NCBI RefSeq assembly: GCF_040117685.2
Contig: NZ_JBEDYP020000010.1
Location: 124,001-188,000, forward strand
DNA: 64,000 bases
Direction of reading: 5' to 3'
Source of the DNA: Gracilimonas sp040117685
GTDB taxonomy: Bacteria > Bacteroidota > Rhodothermia > Balneolales > Balneolaceae
Of this stretch, positions 26,551-34,303 are shown one piece after another. Every line of letters starts with the position of its first letter. Position 1 is the first letter of the stretch. Under the pieces are notes generated by a model. It worked only from the letters and a program-made list of their open reading frames with translations. It had not been told where the DNA came from and ran no database searches. Made by a program: the position numbers and the translations under genes.

Positions 26551-27183
26551 CTATTTATAGAGTTCATTCAAAAACTTTTCTTTGTCAAAATCAATAAAGA
26601 GGAACTGTTCCATAAACTCTACTTCGCTATTATTTGGATATTCCTGTTTTAAATTTTTATAAGCTTTCCTTGCTGCTTCTTCATCCTGAGTAAAAAGGAG
26701 CAGGAAGACCTTGTTGATTTTTGAATTGATTACAAACCGTTTTTCTTCAATTCGTTTATCATATCCTTCTAAAGCTTTTTGATACCATTCTTGCGCAACT
26801 TCACTTTTTTCGATTTTTTCGTTTATAAATCCAATCAGTGTCATTACTTCAACAAAGTCTGGTTTAATTGACAATGCTTTATTTAAAACTTGAATAGCCT
26901 GCTCATCACGATCAAGTGCAAGAAGTATGTTTGCTTTATGAGTGTATAGTTCGGTCAGATTAGGTTCAATTTCTATTGCTTTATCAAGTTCGCTTAAAGA
27001 AACTTCTAAGGAATCGGGACTGTCAATTCTGCCAAATATATATTCCCCAAAACGCTCCGTAGCTGAGTTGGAAAGTTGAATGGCAAGGGAATCTACATCG
27101 ACTTTATTTTCTATCTGTGTTTTTTCAGAATTACAAGCAGAAATGATGAATAGGAGTAAAAAAAGAGTCAGAATAATTCTCAT
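26551..27183 (-). CDS. TPR lipoprotein, putative cassette gene
   Basis: Start ATG 27183 (MRIILTLF) gives a lipoprotein signal with lipobox ISAC; an in-frame ATG at 27201 lies inside the adjacent attC-like element and is possible. The mature part (about 195 residues) contains TPR-like helix pairs: SLSELDKAIEIEPNLTELYTHKANILLALDRDEQAIQVLNKALSIKPDFVEVMTLIGFINEKIEKSEVAQEWYQKALEGYD. It is a periplasmic protein-interaction module of unknown partner. It is visibly AT-richer than the neighbouring core genes and follows the attC-like site with essentially no leader, as expected for an integron cassette. Function unknown. Confidence 0.7.
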   Translation of the reverse strand: MRIILTLFLLLFIISACNSEKTQIENKVDVDSLAIQLSNSATERFGEYIFGRIDSPDSLEVSLSELDKAIEIEPNLTELYTHKANILLALDRDEQAIQVLNKALSIKPDFVEVMTLIGFINEKIEKSEVAQEWYQKALEGYDKRIEEKRFVINSKINKVFLLLFTQDEEAARKAYKNLKQEYPNNSEVEFMEQFLFIDFDKEKFLNELYK

Positions 27184-27199
27184 ACCTAAATTTAAAGAC

Positions 27200-27323
27200 A
27201 TATAATGAACCAGCGTTTAAACGGTGCGGGGATTATGATTTAGTAGAAGTAGCGGAATTAAACCCTTAGAACCAAGTTTCCATCCAACCTTGCCCACGTC
27301 CGCTTTATAACACCTTGTTATAT
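27200..27323 (-). repeat. attC-like recombination site A1 (candidate)
   Basis: On the minus strand it begins ATATAACAAGG and continues with AAAGCGGACGTGGG. It ends ...CCCCGCACCGTTTAAACGCTGGTTCATTATAT, which pairs imperfectly with the start to form one long hairpin with an unpaired centre. The core TAACAAG...GGACG is shared with candidates at 51231 and 58028. It sits between two short AT-rich genes in the same orientation. The boundary boxes deviate from RYYYAAC/GTTRRRY, so this remains a candidate. Confidence 0.45.
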
Positions 27324-27325
27324 GT

Positions 27326-27676
27326 TTATTTTTCGTGCTCTTCTATTTCGAAACTCGTTACTACAGAGTCTTGATCAATTGTAAAAACAAGATATTTCAT
27401 ATACACAGGATCGATATCCCATCCATAGTCTTCAACAACTGTGTAATACAATTCTGTTGAATCTGCATGTCCGAAATTTTGAGGATTTCCCAAAAGTTCT
27501 GTGAGTTGATCATATGATAGGCCAATTAACTTGTAATTGGTTGTCAAATCATGAAGCATCGCATCGCGATTGGTATATGTAATATCGACTTTGTCATTCC
27601 ACTTTTCTTTATCGAATTCGGCTCTTTGAGTACAAGAAAGAAAGAGAAATAAGAAGACGAAAAGGAATTTGCTCAT
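27326..27676 (-). CDS. BamE/SmpA-like small lipoprotein, putative cassette gene
   Basis: The protein has 116 residues. The signal peptide and lipobox (LFLSC, Cys15) are followed by a short charged linker. The C-terminal half has the SmpA/OmlA-like pattern IGLSYDQLTELLGNPQNF, then YYTVVEDYGWDIDPVYMKYLVFTIDQDSVVTSFEI. Such domains occur in BamE and in many small, uncharacterised envelope lipoproteins; this one is probably not the BamE subunit itself. It is AT-rich, has its stop at the start of the attC-like site A1, and its ATG is about 15 bp after a GTTATAC box. This is a typical cassette layout. Confidence 0.65.
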   Translation of the reverse strand: MSKFLFVFLFLFLSCTQRAEFDKEKWNDKVDITYTNRDAMLHDLTTNYKLIGLSYDQLTELLGNPQNFGHADSTELYYTVVEDYGWDIDPVYMKYLVFTIDQDSVVTSFEIEEHEK

Positions 27677-27691
27677 TTGAGTTGTTCAAAA

Positions 27692-27797
27692 CGTATAACA
27701 TAAGATTGAGCAGATTAACTAATCCGCACCGATACGCCAAATAATATTTCAAATCGTCTTAAAATCCAAGTAAACCCCTGTTTTTCCAATGTTATAC
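27692..27797 (-). repeat. 106-bp element bounded by GTATAACAT/ATGTTATAC
   Basis: Perfect 9-bp inverted ends (27692-27700 and 27789-27797) enclose an AT-rich, non-coding centre. GTATAACATAA followed by ATT is also present about 30 bp upstream of the genes starting at 52459 and 58734. GTTATAC fits the relaxed attC R' consensus GTTRKRY, so it may be the attC of a lost upstream cassette or part of a promoter. Confidence 0.4.
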
Positions 27798-27902
27798 GGA
27801 TTTTGAATATGCCCGTTCCGTATAACCTTCCACATCTGTTTCCATTTCTTTTCTTCGAAACTCCTACTTTTGATCCTTTAGTAAATCATACAATAATTTT
27901 CC

Positions 27903-28892
27903 ATGGACCCCGTCACTCACGGACTTATCGGTGCCACTGCTTCGCAGTCGTTTGCAGATAAACGAAGTTTCAGAGTAGCAGCTTTTACCGGGTTGGCTTC
28001 GGCCATGCTGGCCGATCTGGATGTGTTTCTTGGCAGTGCTTCCGATCCGCTGCTCAACCTGGAGCTGCACAGGCAGTTTTCTCATTCCATCGTGTTTATT
28101 CCGGTAGGCGCACTTATTGCTACAATCTTGCTCTGGTGGTTTGTGAAGAAGTACCTGACCCTTAAAGAAACGTACCTGTTCAGCCTGGCGGGCTATGCCA
28201 CGGCCGGACTCACCGATTACTTCACCAGCTATGGCGTGCTACTGCTCTGGCCCTTTACCGATACCCGCTACTCTCTGGATATCATTTCCGTCTTCGATCC
28301 TATTTTCACACTCGGGGTTATCCTCTTCACAGGAATGGCCTTCTACAAACGAAAACAGCTGTTTGCGTGGCTTGCCTTAGGCTGGGCGGCACTCTACCTC
28401 CTCTTTGGATTCACCCAACAACGAAAAGCAGTGGAGGTAGCCCGGCAACTTGCCAACCAAAACCAACACGAGATTAATCAGCTGATTGTAAAACCCACCA
28501 TCGCCAACAACTGGCTTTGGAGTATTCGTTATGTTGCGGGAGATAGTTTGTATTCCTCCGGTGTAAAACTATTGCCCTTCTCCGAACCGGAAATTTTCCC
28601 CGGCGAACAAACAGCACTGCTAAACTGGCAAAAAGAGTACGAATCCTTCCGGGGAACAACCCTGTACAACGATATCGCCCGATTTTCCGAGCTATCCGGG
28701 GACGTGTTAATTCGCCATCCCAACCATGAACAGGTTATCGGGGATGGTCGCTATTCCATGCTTCCCATTACTCTTTCCCCGCTCTGGGGCATTGAAGTGG
28801 ATACAACCCAGCCCAATCAACACGTGGAGTTTGGTACTTACCGGGATGCCAATGAGGAGGTTCGGGAGAGGTTTTTGGAGATGTTGTTTTAG
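27903..28892 (+). CDS. YdjM-type metal-dependent membrane hydrolase
   Basis: The 329-residue protein opens with MDPVTHGLIGATASQSF, the YdjM/DUF457 signature. Conserved acidic and histidine residues follow (MLADLDVFLG, LHRQFSHSIVFIP, GLTDYFTSYGVLLLWPF, DIISVFDPIFTLGVI). Four to five transmembrane helices span about residues 55-185, and the C-terminal 140 residues form a soluble domain. Family members are predicted metal-dependent hydrolases of the inner membrane, sometimes LexA-regulated; the substrate is unknown. It is transcribed alone. Confidence 0.85.
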   Translation: MDPVTHGLIGATASQSFADKRSFRVAAFTGLASAMLADLDVFLGSASDPLLNLELHRQFSHSIVFIPVGALIATILLWWFVKKYLTLKETYLFSLAGYATAGLTDYFTSYGVLLLWPFTDTRYSLDIISVFDPIFTLGVILFTGMAFYKRKQLFAWLALGWAALYLLFGFTQQRKAVEVARQLANQNQHEINQLIVKPTIANNWLWSIRYVAGDSLYSSGVKLLPFSEPEIFPGEQTALLNWQKEYESFRGTTLYNDIARFSELSGDVLIRHPNHEQVIGDGRYSMLPITLSPLWGIEVDTTQPNQHVEFGTYRDANEEVRERFLEMLF

Positions 28893-28920
28893 GTGGTATG
28901 GATAAGGCTTAGTTGCCCAA

Positions 28921-29116
28921 TCCACCTACCAACCCACCCCGGCCCTCCCTATTGCGCTGCGCTTATATGGAGGGAGCGCTTCATCTAAGATCCTCGCCAT
29001 AAATAAACTCTCTTTTCTACTTAACACCTCACCAACGAGTCCTTTTTCCCTGCGGCCCTAACGAAGGACTATAATTCTTAAAAGACCCGCCGGAGGGAGA
29101 GACAGAGAGGGTCCTG
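28921..29116. repeat. Palindromic repeat F1, copy A
   Basis: The first 66 bp (28921-28986) match 29544-29609 at 65 of 66 positions. They contain the hairpin CCCTCCCTATTGCGCTGCGCTTATATGGAGGG (arms CCCTCC/GGAGGG). The less conserved middle is followed by TTTCCCTGCGGCCC and the end GCCGGAGGGAGAGACAGAGAGGGTCC. Start (ACCCCGGCCCTC) and end (GAGGGTCC) are imperfect terminal inverted repeats. The element lies immediately 3' of the DUF559 gene. Confidence 0.8.
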
Positions 29117-29131
29117 TATGGAATGGAAACA

Positions 29132-29503
29132 TTACTTTCTTCCAACCTCTAAAATCTTCTCCAGCACCCGATCTATATCCGCCAACTCTTCATTCTTTAT
29201 ACGAAGTACTTTCAGCCCCAATTCATTGAGTACAACACCCCGCTGGTAATCATACTCTTTCTGGAAATCATGAATTTTACCATCCATTTCTACCACCAGC
29301 TTTAGCTCTGCACAATAGAAATCGGCCACGTAGAAATATCGGCGATTATTGTGTTGTTCGTAGACAAACGGTTTCTGCCGAAGAAATTTATATCCACCCA
29401 GCTGGCGGTTTCTTATATATTTCCACAATCTTTTCTCCGAAGGTGTAGGATTTTTCCGAAGCTCTCTCGCTATTTCAGTGATAGATTTTTTGGTAAGGTT
29501 CAT
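29132..29503 (-). CDS. DUF559 / VSR-like PD-(D/E)xK endonuclease
   Basis: The 123-residue protein matches the DUF559 family. An N-terminal helical part ARELRKNPTPSEKRLWKYIRNRQLGGYKFLRQKPF is followed by the nuclease core FYVADFYCAELKLVVEMDGKIHD. Asp61, Glu72 and Asp74 form the PD-(D/E)xK-type metal site, with conserved His78 and the RxxxLNELGLKVLRIKNEEL tail. The relatives are VSR mismatch endonucleases, but solo DUF559 proteins have no settled function. It is complete. Its most notable context is the pair of near-identical F1 repeats on either side (ending about 15 bp and beginning about 40 bp away). Confidence 0.88.
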   Translation of the reverse strand: MNLTKKSITEIARELRKNPTPSEKRLWKYIRNRQLGGYKFLRQKPFVYEQHNNRRYFYVADFYCAELKLVVEMDGKIHDFQKEYDYQRGVVLNELGLKVLRIKNEELADIDRVLEKILEVGRK

Positions 29504-29543
29504 CTTTGAATTAGCTTCTTTTCTTGTAAAATATCAAGCCCTC

Positions 29544-29745
29544 TCCACCTACCAACCCACCCCGGCCCTCCCTATTGCGCTGCGCTTATATGGAGGGAGC
29601 GCTTTATCTGACTTGTAACCTTAGATCAAAACTTTTTCCCTATATCAATTTTTACCAAGGCGTCCTCTTTCCCTGCGGCCCCAGCTAAGGATTGAAATAT
29701 AATACCGACACGCCGGAGGGAGAGAGACAGAGAGAGGGTCCGGGT
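29544..29745. repeat. Palindromic repeat F1, copy B
   Basis: Direct-orientation copy of 28921-29116 on the other side of the DUF559 gene. The first 66 bp differ by a single base. Later shared blocks are CCAAGGCGTCCT-like, TTTCCCTGCGGCCC and CGCCGGAGGGAGAG, with the end GAGGGTCCGGGTTAA mirroring the start AACCCACCCCGGCCCTC. Confidence 0.8.
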
Positions 29746-29763
29746 TAAGCTGGCAATATCTTT

Positions 29764-29925
29764 AATTCAACAGCTCCGACCTCTTCTGTCTTCTCCTTAG
29801 CAAGGAGAAGGACGCCTTTAATACATTTCTGTTAAGTTACAGTATGAACTAAAGCAAAACACCGTAAAGTCTCTCCTTGTGAAGGAGAGATTTAGAGAGG
29901 TCGGGGTTTAGGCTTAGGAGTTATA
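29764..29925. repeat. Palindromic MITE-like repeat F2, copy b
   Basis: Outer inverted arms CCGACCTCT (29776-29784) and AGAGGTCGG (29896-29904) are exact 9-bp complements. Inside are two hairpins: TTCTCCTTAGCAAGGAGAA (29791-29809) and TCTCTCCTTGTGAAGGAGAGA (29870-29890). It matches copy a at 26290-26475 in sequence and order. It is non-coding. Confidence 0.7.
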
Positions 29926-29963
29926 TAATACCTTTTATATAATTTTAGCTTATCACTACTAAC

Positions 29964-29993
29964 AAAAAAAGGACGGACAAACTGTCCGCCCTT
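29964..29993 (-). terminator. Intrinsic terminator downstream of ald
   Basis: On the minus strand, GGGCGGACA-GTT-TGTCCGTCC forms a 9-bp stem with one mismatch and is followed by seven T residues. It lies 33 bp after the ald stop. Confidence 0.8.
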
Positions 29994-30025
29994 TGGGTAT
30001 AAATAGATAGATTTGAAGCGAGTGC

Positions 30026-31142
30026 TTAGTTCAGCACGGTGTCCACTTCATCCCATTCCATGTCGAATGCTTCGGCTACATCCTGATACACAATGGTTCC
30101 GTTGGCGATGTTGAGGCCTTTGAGGAGCTCGGCATCGTCCTTAAGAGCTTGTTTCCAGCCTTTGTTAGCCAAAGATACGGCATATGGGAGTGTCACGTTG
30201 GTCAGCCCCATGGTAGATGTATAAGGCACCGCGCCCGGCATGTTCGCCACGCAGTAGTGAACCACATCGTCTACCATATACACCGGATCTTTGTGTGTGG
30301 TTGGCTTGGAGGTTTCAAAACATCCACCCTGGTCAATAGCTACATCCACCAACACGGTTCCGGGCTTCATTTCTTTCAGCATGTCGCGGGTGATCAGGTG
30401 TGGGGCTTTGGCTCCGGGCTTCAGTACCGCACCGATAATCAGATCCACATCAGGAAGCATTTTACGGATATTGGCTTCGGATGAAAACATGGTGTTCACA
30501 TTCTTGTCCATTACATCATCAAGATAACGCAGGCGCGGCATGTTGATATCCATGATGGTGGTATCGGCTCCCATACCGGCAGCGATTTTAGCAGCGTTCA
30601 CACCTACAACTCCACCACCCAATACCAATACTTTGGCCGGAGGCACACCGGGAATTCCACCCATCAATTTACCTAAACCGCCTTTGGGTTTTTCGAGGTA
30701 AACGGCTCCTTCCCTGAGCGGCCATACGTCCGGCTACTTCACTCATAGGAATGAGCAACGGCAGCGAGCGATCCGCTTTTTCTACCGTCTCATAAGCAAT
30801 GGCAATACATTTTGAGTCAACCACAGCTTTGGTCAGCGCTTCTTCAGCTGCAAAGTGAAAATACGTGAAGATCACCTGCCCTTCCCGCATGCGTGGGTAT
30901 TCAACGGCAATCGGCTCTTTCACTTTCATGATCATTTCGGCCTTCTTCCATACTTCCTCCACGTCGTCAATAATGGTAGCGCCGGCATCAATATAATCCT
31001 GGTTGCTGAACCCGCTGCCAACTCCGGCATTTTTCTCGATTAACACTTCATGTCCGTTGCGCTTCATTTGAACTACGCCGCCGGGCTGAATGGCTACCCT
31101 GTTCTCGTGGGTTTTAATCTCTTTAGGAACTCCAATAATCAT
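30026..31142 (-). pseudogene. ald: Alanine dehydrogenase, interrupted by a +1 frameshift
   Basis: Ald reversibly deaminates L-alanine to pyruvate with NAD+. The frame from 31142 gives the N-terminal half (IIGVPKEIKTHENRVAIQPGGV, then PMSEVAGRMAAQ), then leaves the family sequence and stops at 30669. The C-terminal half (MGGIPGVPPAKVLVLGGGVVGVNAAKIA, CVANMPGAVPYTSTMGLTNVTLPY) reads in another frame to 30026. Removing one base of the CCC at 30712-30714 restores a continuous reading through EGAVYLEKPKGGLGKL and gives 371 residues, the usual Ald length. All other conserved parts are intact, so this is either a very recent mutation or a sequencing error in a working gene. A terminator follows. Confidence 0.9.
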
Positions 31143-31283
31143 GATTTAAAACGTTTGGTTATGCTGTCATTTAAAGGGATGCAAAGGTAGGTATTTTTAT
31201 CCAAAACTGACGAATGAATATTTCACATTACCTTGTAAAACTATTTTTGTTATTTCATGTTAAATGTCTAAAAATTTGAATCA

Positions 31284-31313
31284 TTTGTACTAATTTCACC
31301 CAAATTACTTTCG
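31284..31313 (+). promoter_or_regulatory. Candidate Bacteroidota-type promoter for the metalloprotease gene
   Basis: TTTG at 31284-31287 is followed after 18 bp by TACTTTCG at 31306-31313. This is close to the TTTG/TAnnTTTG pattern used by the Bacteroidota primary sigma factor. The ATG is 20 bp downstream. One position of the -7 box deviates. Confidence 0.35.
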
Positions 31314-31333
31314 GAAATTAAATTAAAGTCCCT

Positions 31334-33799
31334 ATGCACCCTTTTTCTCCTAAAATAATTCCTGCTTTTTTTCTCTCCCTTTTTCTGATTGCAGGATGCA
31401 CCTCATCCAAAGAAACAACTTCCATCTCTGCCCAAAAACCCGCTCGATCTGCAAGTTCTTCCTCCAATGGAATGAAAGCTTATTCGGAGGTAATCACCGA
31501 TAAAGCCAAAACCGATGAAGGCTTGTTTGATGTGCATTGGGTTGATGACAAACTCTACTACGAAATTCCGGATTCCCTGCTAAACCGGGAGATGTTATTG
31601 GTAAGCCGAATCGCACAGGTTCCTACCGACTATTTTGGGTTTTTCTCAGGTGGTTCAAAAACGGCCGAACAGGTACTTACTTTTGAACGCCAACGGGATC
31701 AGATTTTAATCCGAAAACAATCCTACAACGCCGTTGCCAGCGATACCCTGCCTATTTATAAATCTGTTCAGGCTAACAATTTTGCCCCCATTCTTGCAGC
31801 CTTTCCTATCGAAACCATTGGCAAAGATTCGGCTTCCGTTGTCATCGAAATGACCGACTTCTTCACCTCCGATATCGAAGCAATCAGTGGTGCCATCAAC
31901 TTCTTAAGAAGGCAATATCAGGTGCGGCGCCTGGATGGAAACCGAACGTACATCGAGTCGGCCAAGAGCTTCCCAAAAAATATTGAAGTCCGCCACGTTC
32001 TTACTTACGATGCCGGCAACCCTCCTTCCGACCAGGGTACCAACACGTTGTCCATGCTGATGAATCAGTCGATGGTGCTGCTTCCGAAAGAGCCTATGCG
32101 ACCCCGTTACGAAGATTATCGCGTGGGCTGGTTTACGGTTGACCAAATTGACTACGGTCTGGAAGCACAGAAAGCAAAGGAAGTCAGCTACATCCGTCGC
32201 TGGAGGCTGGAGCCCAAAGACCCTGAAGCATATGCCCGTGGCGAACTGGTTGAGCCGGTTAAACCTATTGTGTATTACCTGGATCCCGCCACTCCCAAAA
32301 AATACGTACCATATGTAAAGCAAGGTGTGGAAGACTGGAATGAAGCTTTTGAAGCAGCAGGCTTTAAAAATGCCGTAATCGCCAAAGAAGCTCCTTCCCC
32401 GGAAGAAGATCCGGACTGGAGCCCTGAGGACATTCGTTATTCTACCGTTCGGTGGGTGGCAAGCACCATCCGGAATGCGGTTGGGCCAAGTGTTAGCGAT
32501 CCCCGAACCGGTGAAATTATTGAGAGTGACATTGTTTGGTATCACAACCACATGCGCTCGTACCGGAACCGGCTAATGATTGAAACCGGAGCAGCAAATC
32601 CGGATGCACGTAAACTACAGCTGGATGATGATCTGATCGGGGAAACCATGCGCCGGGTAATCGCTCACGAGGTTGGACATGCAATCGGGCTGCCTCACAA
32701 CATGCAGTCCAGCTCAGCTTATCCGGTGGACTCTCTGCGATCCGGCACCTTCACCCAGAAATACGGAATTGCTACCACCATTATGGAGTATGCCCGCCAA
32801 AACTATATTGCGCAGCCCGGTGATGAAAACATCCGTTTCATCCGAAAAATAGGCCCTTATGATAAATACGCTGTGAATTGGGGCTATCGCATGATTCCTG
32901 AAGCTTCAACTCCGGAAGATGAAAAACCTGTCCTGGATAGCTGGATTGAAGAAAAAGCCGGCGACCCCGTGTATCGTTTTGCTTCTTCCACGGGCTGGGA
33001 CCCTTCTTCTCAAACCGAAGATTTATCCAACGATCCCGTTCAAGCCAGTACGTATGGGCTTATGAATCTGAAACGGGTGGTTCCGAATTTAATTGAATGG
33101 ACCTCCACTCCGGGTGAAGGCTATGATGACCTGGAAGAGATTTACAGTGAACTGGTTTTTCAGTGGGCCCGCTATGCCGGCCATGTTTCTACCAATGTTG
33201 GCGGGGTGTATCAGGAAAGAAAAGCCTCTGATCAGGATGGAGTATTGTACACTCCGGTGCCTGCAGATTACCAAAAAGAAGCCATGAATTTCCTGAATGA
33301 ACATGTATTCAGTACACCCGATTGGCTGCTCGATAAGGATATTCTCCGCCGCATCGAACATGCGGGAGCCCTTGAAAGAGTGAAAAACCTGCAAGCCCGT
33401 TTACTTAATGATGTGATGGACGCCGGTGTAATGCTCCGACTCAATGAAGCTCATACTTTTGACGGTGACGCTTATGCCCCACTCGATATGCTGGAAGATT
33501 TACGCCGTGGTGTGTGGAGTGAAGTGTACTCCCCGAAAGCCATCGACCCTTATCGCCGTAACTTGCAGCGGATGTACATTCAGAACATCGAAGAGATGTT
33601 TGAAAATGATGAAGCCGGCAGTTCCTGGAATCCGGTAGATGTGGCTACTTCTGACATCCGCCCACTTCTGCGGGTTGAACTGAATACTCTTCAGGCTGAT
33701 CTTCGACGGGCTCAGAACCGTATCCCCGGTGCAATTTCCCAAGCGCATATCGCAGATGCGTTGGAACGGATCGATGATATTCTGAATCCTGCTGACTAA
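31334..33799 (+). CDS. Zinc-dependent metalloprotease lipoprotein (DUF5117/DUF4953 type)
   Basis: The protein has 821 residues with lipobox LIAGC (Cys22), so it is a lipid-anchored envelope protease. Residues about 50-310 match the DUF5117/DUF5118-type N-terminal region (LFDVHWVDDKLYYEIPDSLLNREMLLVSRIAQV). The catalytic part carries HEVGHAIGLPHN near residue 445, the extended HExxHxxGxxH zinc motif of metzincin-like enzymes, followed by the Met-turn-like TTIMEYARQNYIAQPGDEN. A long C-terminal helical domain follows. This architecture is common in Bacteroidota and the substrate is unknown. It is a single gene ending at a strong terminator. Confidence 0.9.
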   Translation: MHPFSPKIIPAFFLSLFLIAGCTSSKETTSISAQKPARSASSSSNGMKAYSEVITDKAKTDEGLFDVHWVDDKLYYEIPDSLLNREMLLVSRIAQVPTDYFGFFSGGSKTAEQVLTFERQRDQILIRKQSYNAVASDTLPIYKSVQANNFAPILAAFPIETIGKDSASVVIEMTDFFTSDIEAISGAINFLRRQYQVRRLDGNRTYIESAKSFPKNIEVRHVLTYDAGNPPSDQGTNTLSMLMNQSMVLLPKEPMRPRYEDYRVGWFTVDQIDYGLEAQKAKEVSYIRRWRLEPKDPEAYARGELVEPVKPIVYYLDPATPKKYVPYVKQGVEDWNEAFEAAGFKNAVIAKEAPSPEEDPDWSPEDIRYSTVRWVASTIRNAVGPSVSDPRTGEIIESDIVWYHNHMRSYRNRLMIETGAANPDARKLQLDDDLIGETMRRVIAHEVGHAIGLPHNMQSSSAYPVDSLRSGTFTQKYGIATTIMEYARQNYIAQPGDENIRFIRKIGPYDKYAVNWGYRMIPEASTPEDEKPVLDSWIEEKAGDPVYRFASSTGWDPSSQTEDLSNDPVQASTYGLMNLKRVVPNLIEWTSTPGEGYDDLEEIYSELVFQWARYAGHVSTNVGGVYQERKASDQDGVLYTPVPADYQKEAMNFLNEHVFSTPDWLLDKDILRRIEHAGALERVKNLQARLLNDVMDAGVMLRLNEAHTFDGDAYAPLDMLEDLRRGVWSEVYSPKAIDPYRRNLQRMYIQNIEEMFENDEAGSSWNPVDVATSDIRPLLRVELNTLQADLRRAQNRIPGAISQAHIADALERIDDILNPAD

Positions 33800-33821
33800 G
33801 TAAGGAGTTAATTTCTTTCAC

Positions 33822-33858
33822 AAAAAAAGCTTCTGTGTAAAAGCAGAAGCTTTTTTTT
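33822..33858. terminator. Bidirectional intrinsic terminator
   Basis: AAAAAAAGCTTCTG / CAGAAGCTTTTTTTT forms a long perfect stem with an 8-nt loop and runs of A and T on the two sides. It serves the convergent genes at 31334 (plus) and 33857 (minus), whose stop codon it touches. Confidence 0.9.
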
Positions 33859-34120
33859 ATTTAAGCTTCAAAACTTTCAGAATCCCCTTTTCGGTGATTT
33901 TTGCATGGCCGTAAAGGAACGGCCCGCCAATACTCGCTATGCTAATCAGTTCCTTATTTTCCAGGTATTCAAGCAGGTTTTTGAGTTCCGTTCTGTCCAC
34001 TTCAAGTTCTTGAACAAGCTCCTCAACCGATATTCTTTTATCGGTATCTCTTTCACTCAGCTCCGCAAGCTGGAAGAGTAGTTGTTTAGCCCTGCTATTA
34101 AAATCTCCGCCAATTAACAT
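33857..34120 (-). CDS. Small winged-helix-like protein
   Basis: The protein has 87 residues: SVEELVQELEVDRTELKNLLEYLENKELISIASIGGPFLYGHAKITEKGILKVLKL. The helix-turn-helix part (RISVEELVQELEVDRTELKNLLEYLENKELI) followed by a beta wing and ITEKG is typical of short winged-helix proteins that read out a third helix on DNA. No effector domain is present. It could be a transcription regulator or a nucleic-acid-binding accessory. It is transcribed towards the metalloprotease terminator and divergently from the histidine kinase operon 183 bp away, so regulation of that operon is conceivable but unproven. Confidence 0.6.
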   Translation of the reverse strand: MLIGGDFNSRAKQLLFQLAELSERDTDKRISVEELVQELEVDRTELKNLLEYLENKELISIASIGGPFLYGHAKITEKGILKVLKLK

Positions 34121-34303
34121 ATAAATGCTTGGTTCGTTGGTTGGCTAAGAATCACTAATTCAGCTAAAGAGAAGGTTACCTTAATGTTATGGTATCATTA
34201 ACATGACCAAAAAGTTCAGAAAACAGTGCTGATTATAAGACTATTCTAATCGATTATTTCCTCAGTTAGGCGGAACTTAAGCCTTAATAAAAATAGGTGT
34301 TTT

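Larger units (their letters stand above)
29504..30025. other. Non-coding region of two repeats and a terminator
   Basis: This 522-bp gap between the DUF559 gene and ald is filled by F1 copy B (29544-29745), F2 copy b (29764-29925) and an intrinsic terminator (29964-29993). No gene was seen. Confidence 0.75.

Noticed and set aside
30026..31142. Two separate genes for the halves of alanine dehydrogenase
   Set aside because: The halves join perfectly after removal of one base and neither half is functional alone.
31904..32551. 215-codon antisense frame in the metalloprotease gene
   Set aside because: It lies opposite a conserved coding region and has no recognisable protein features.
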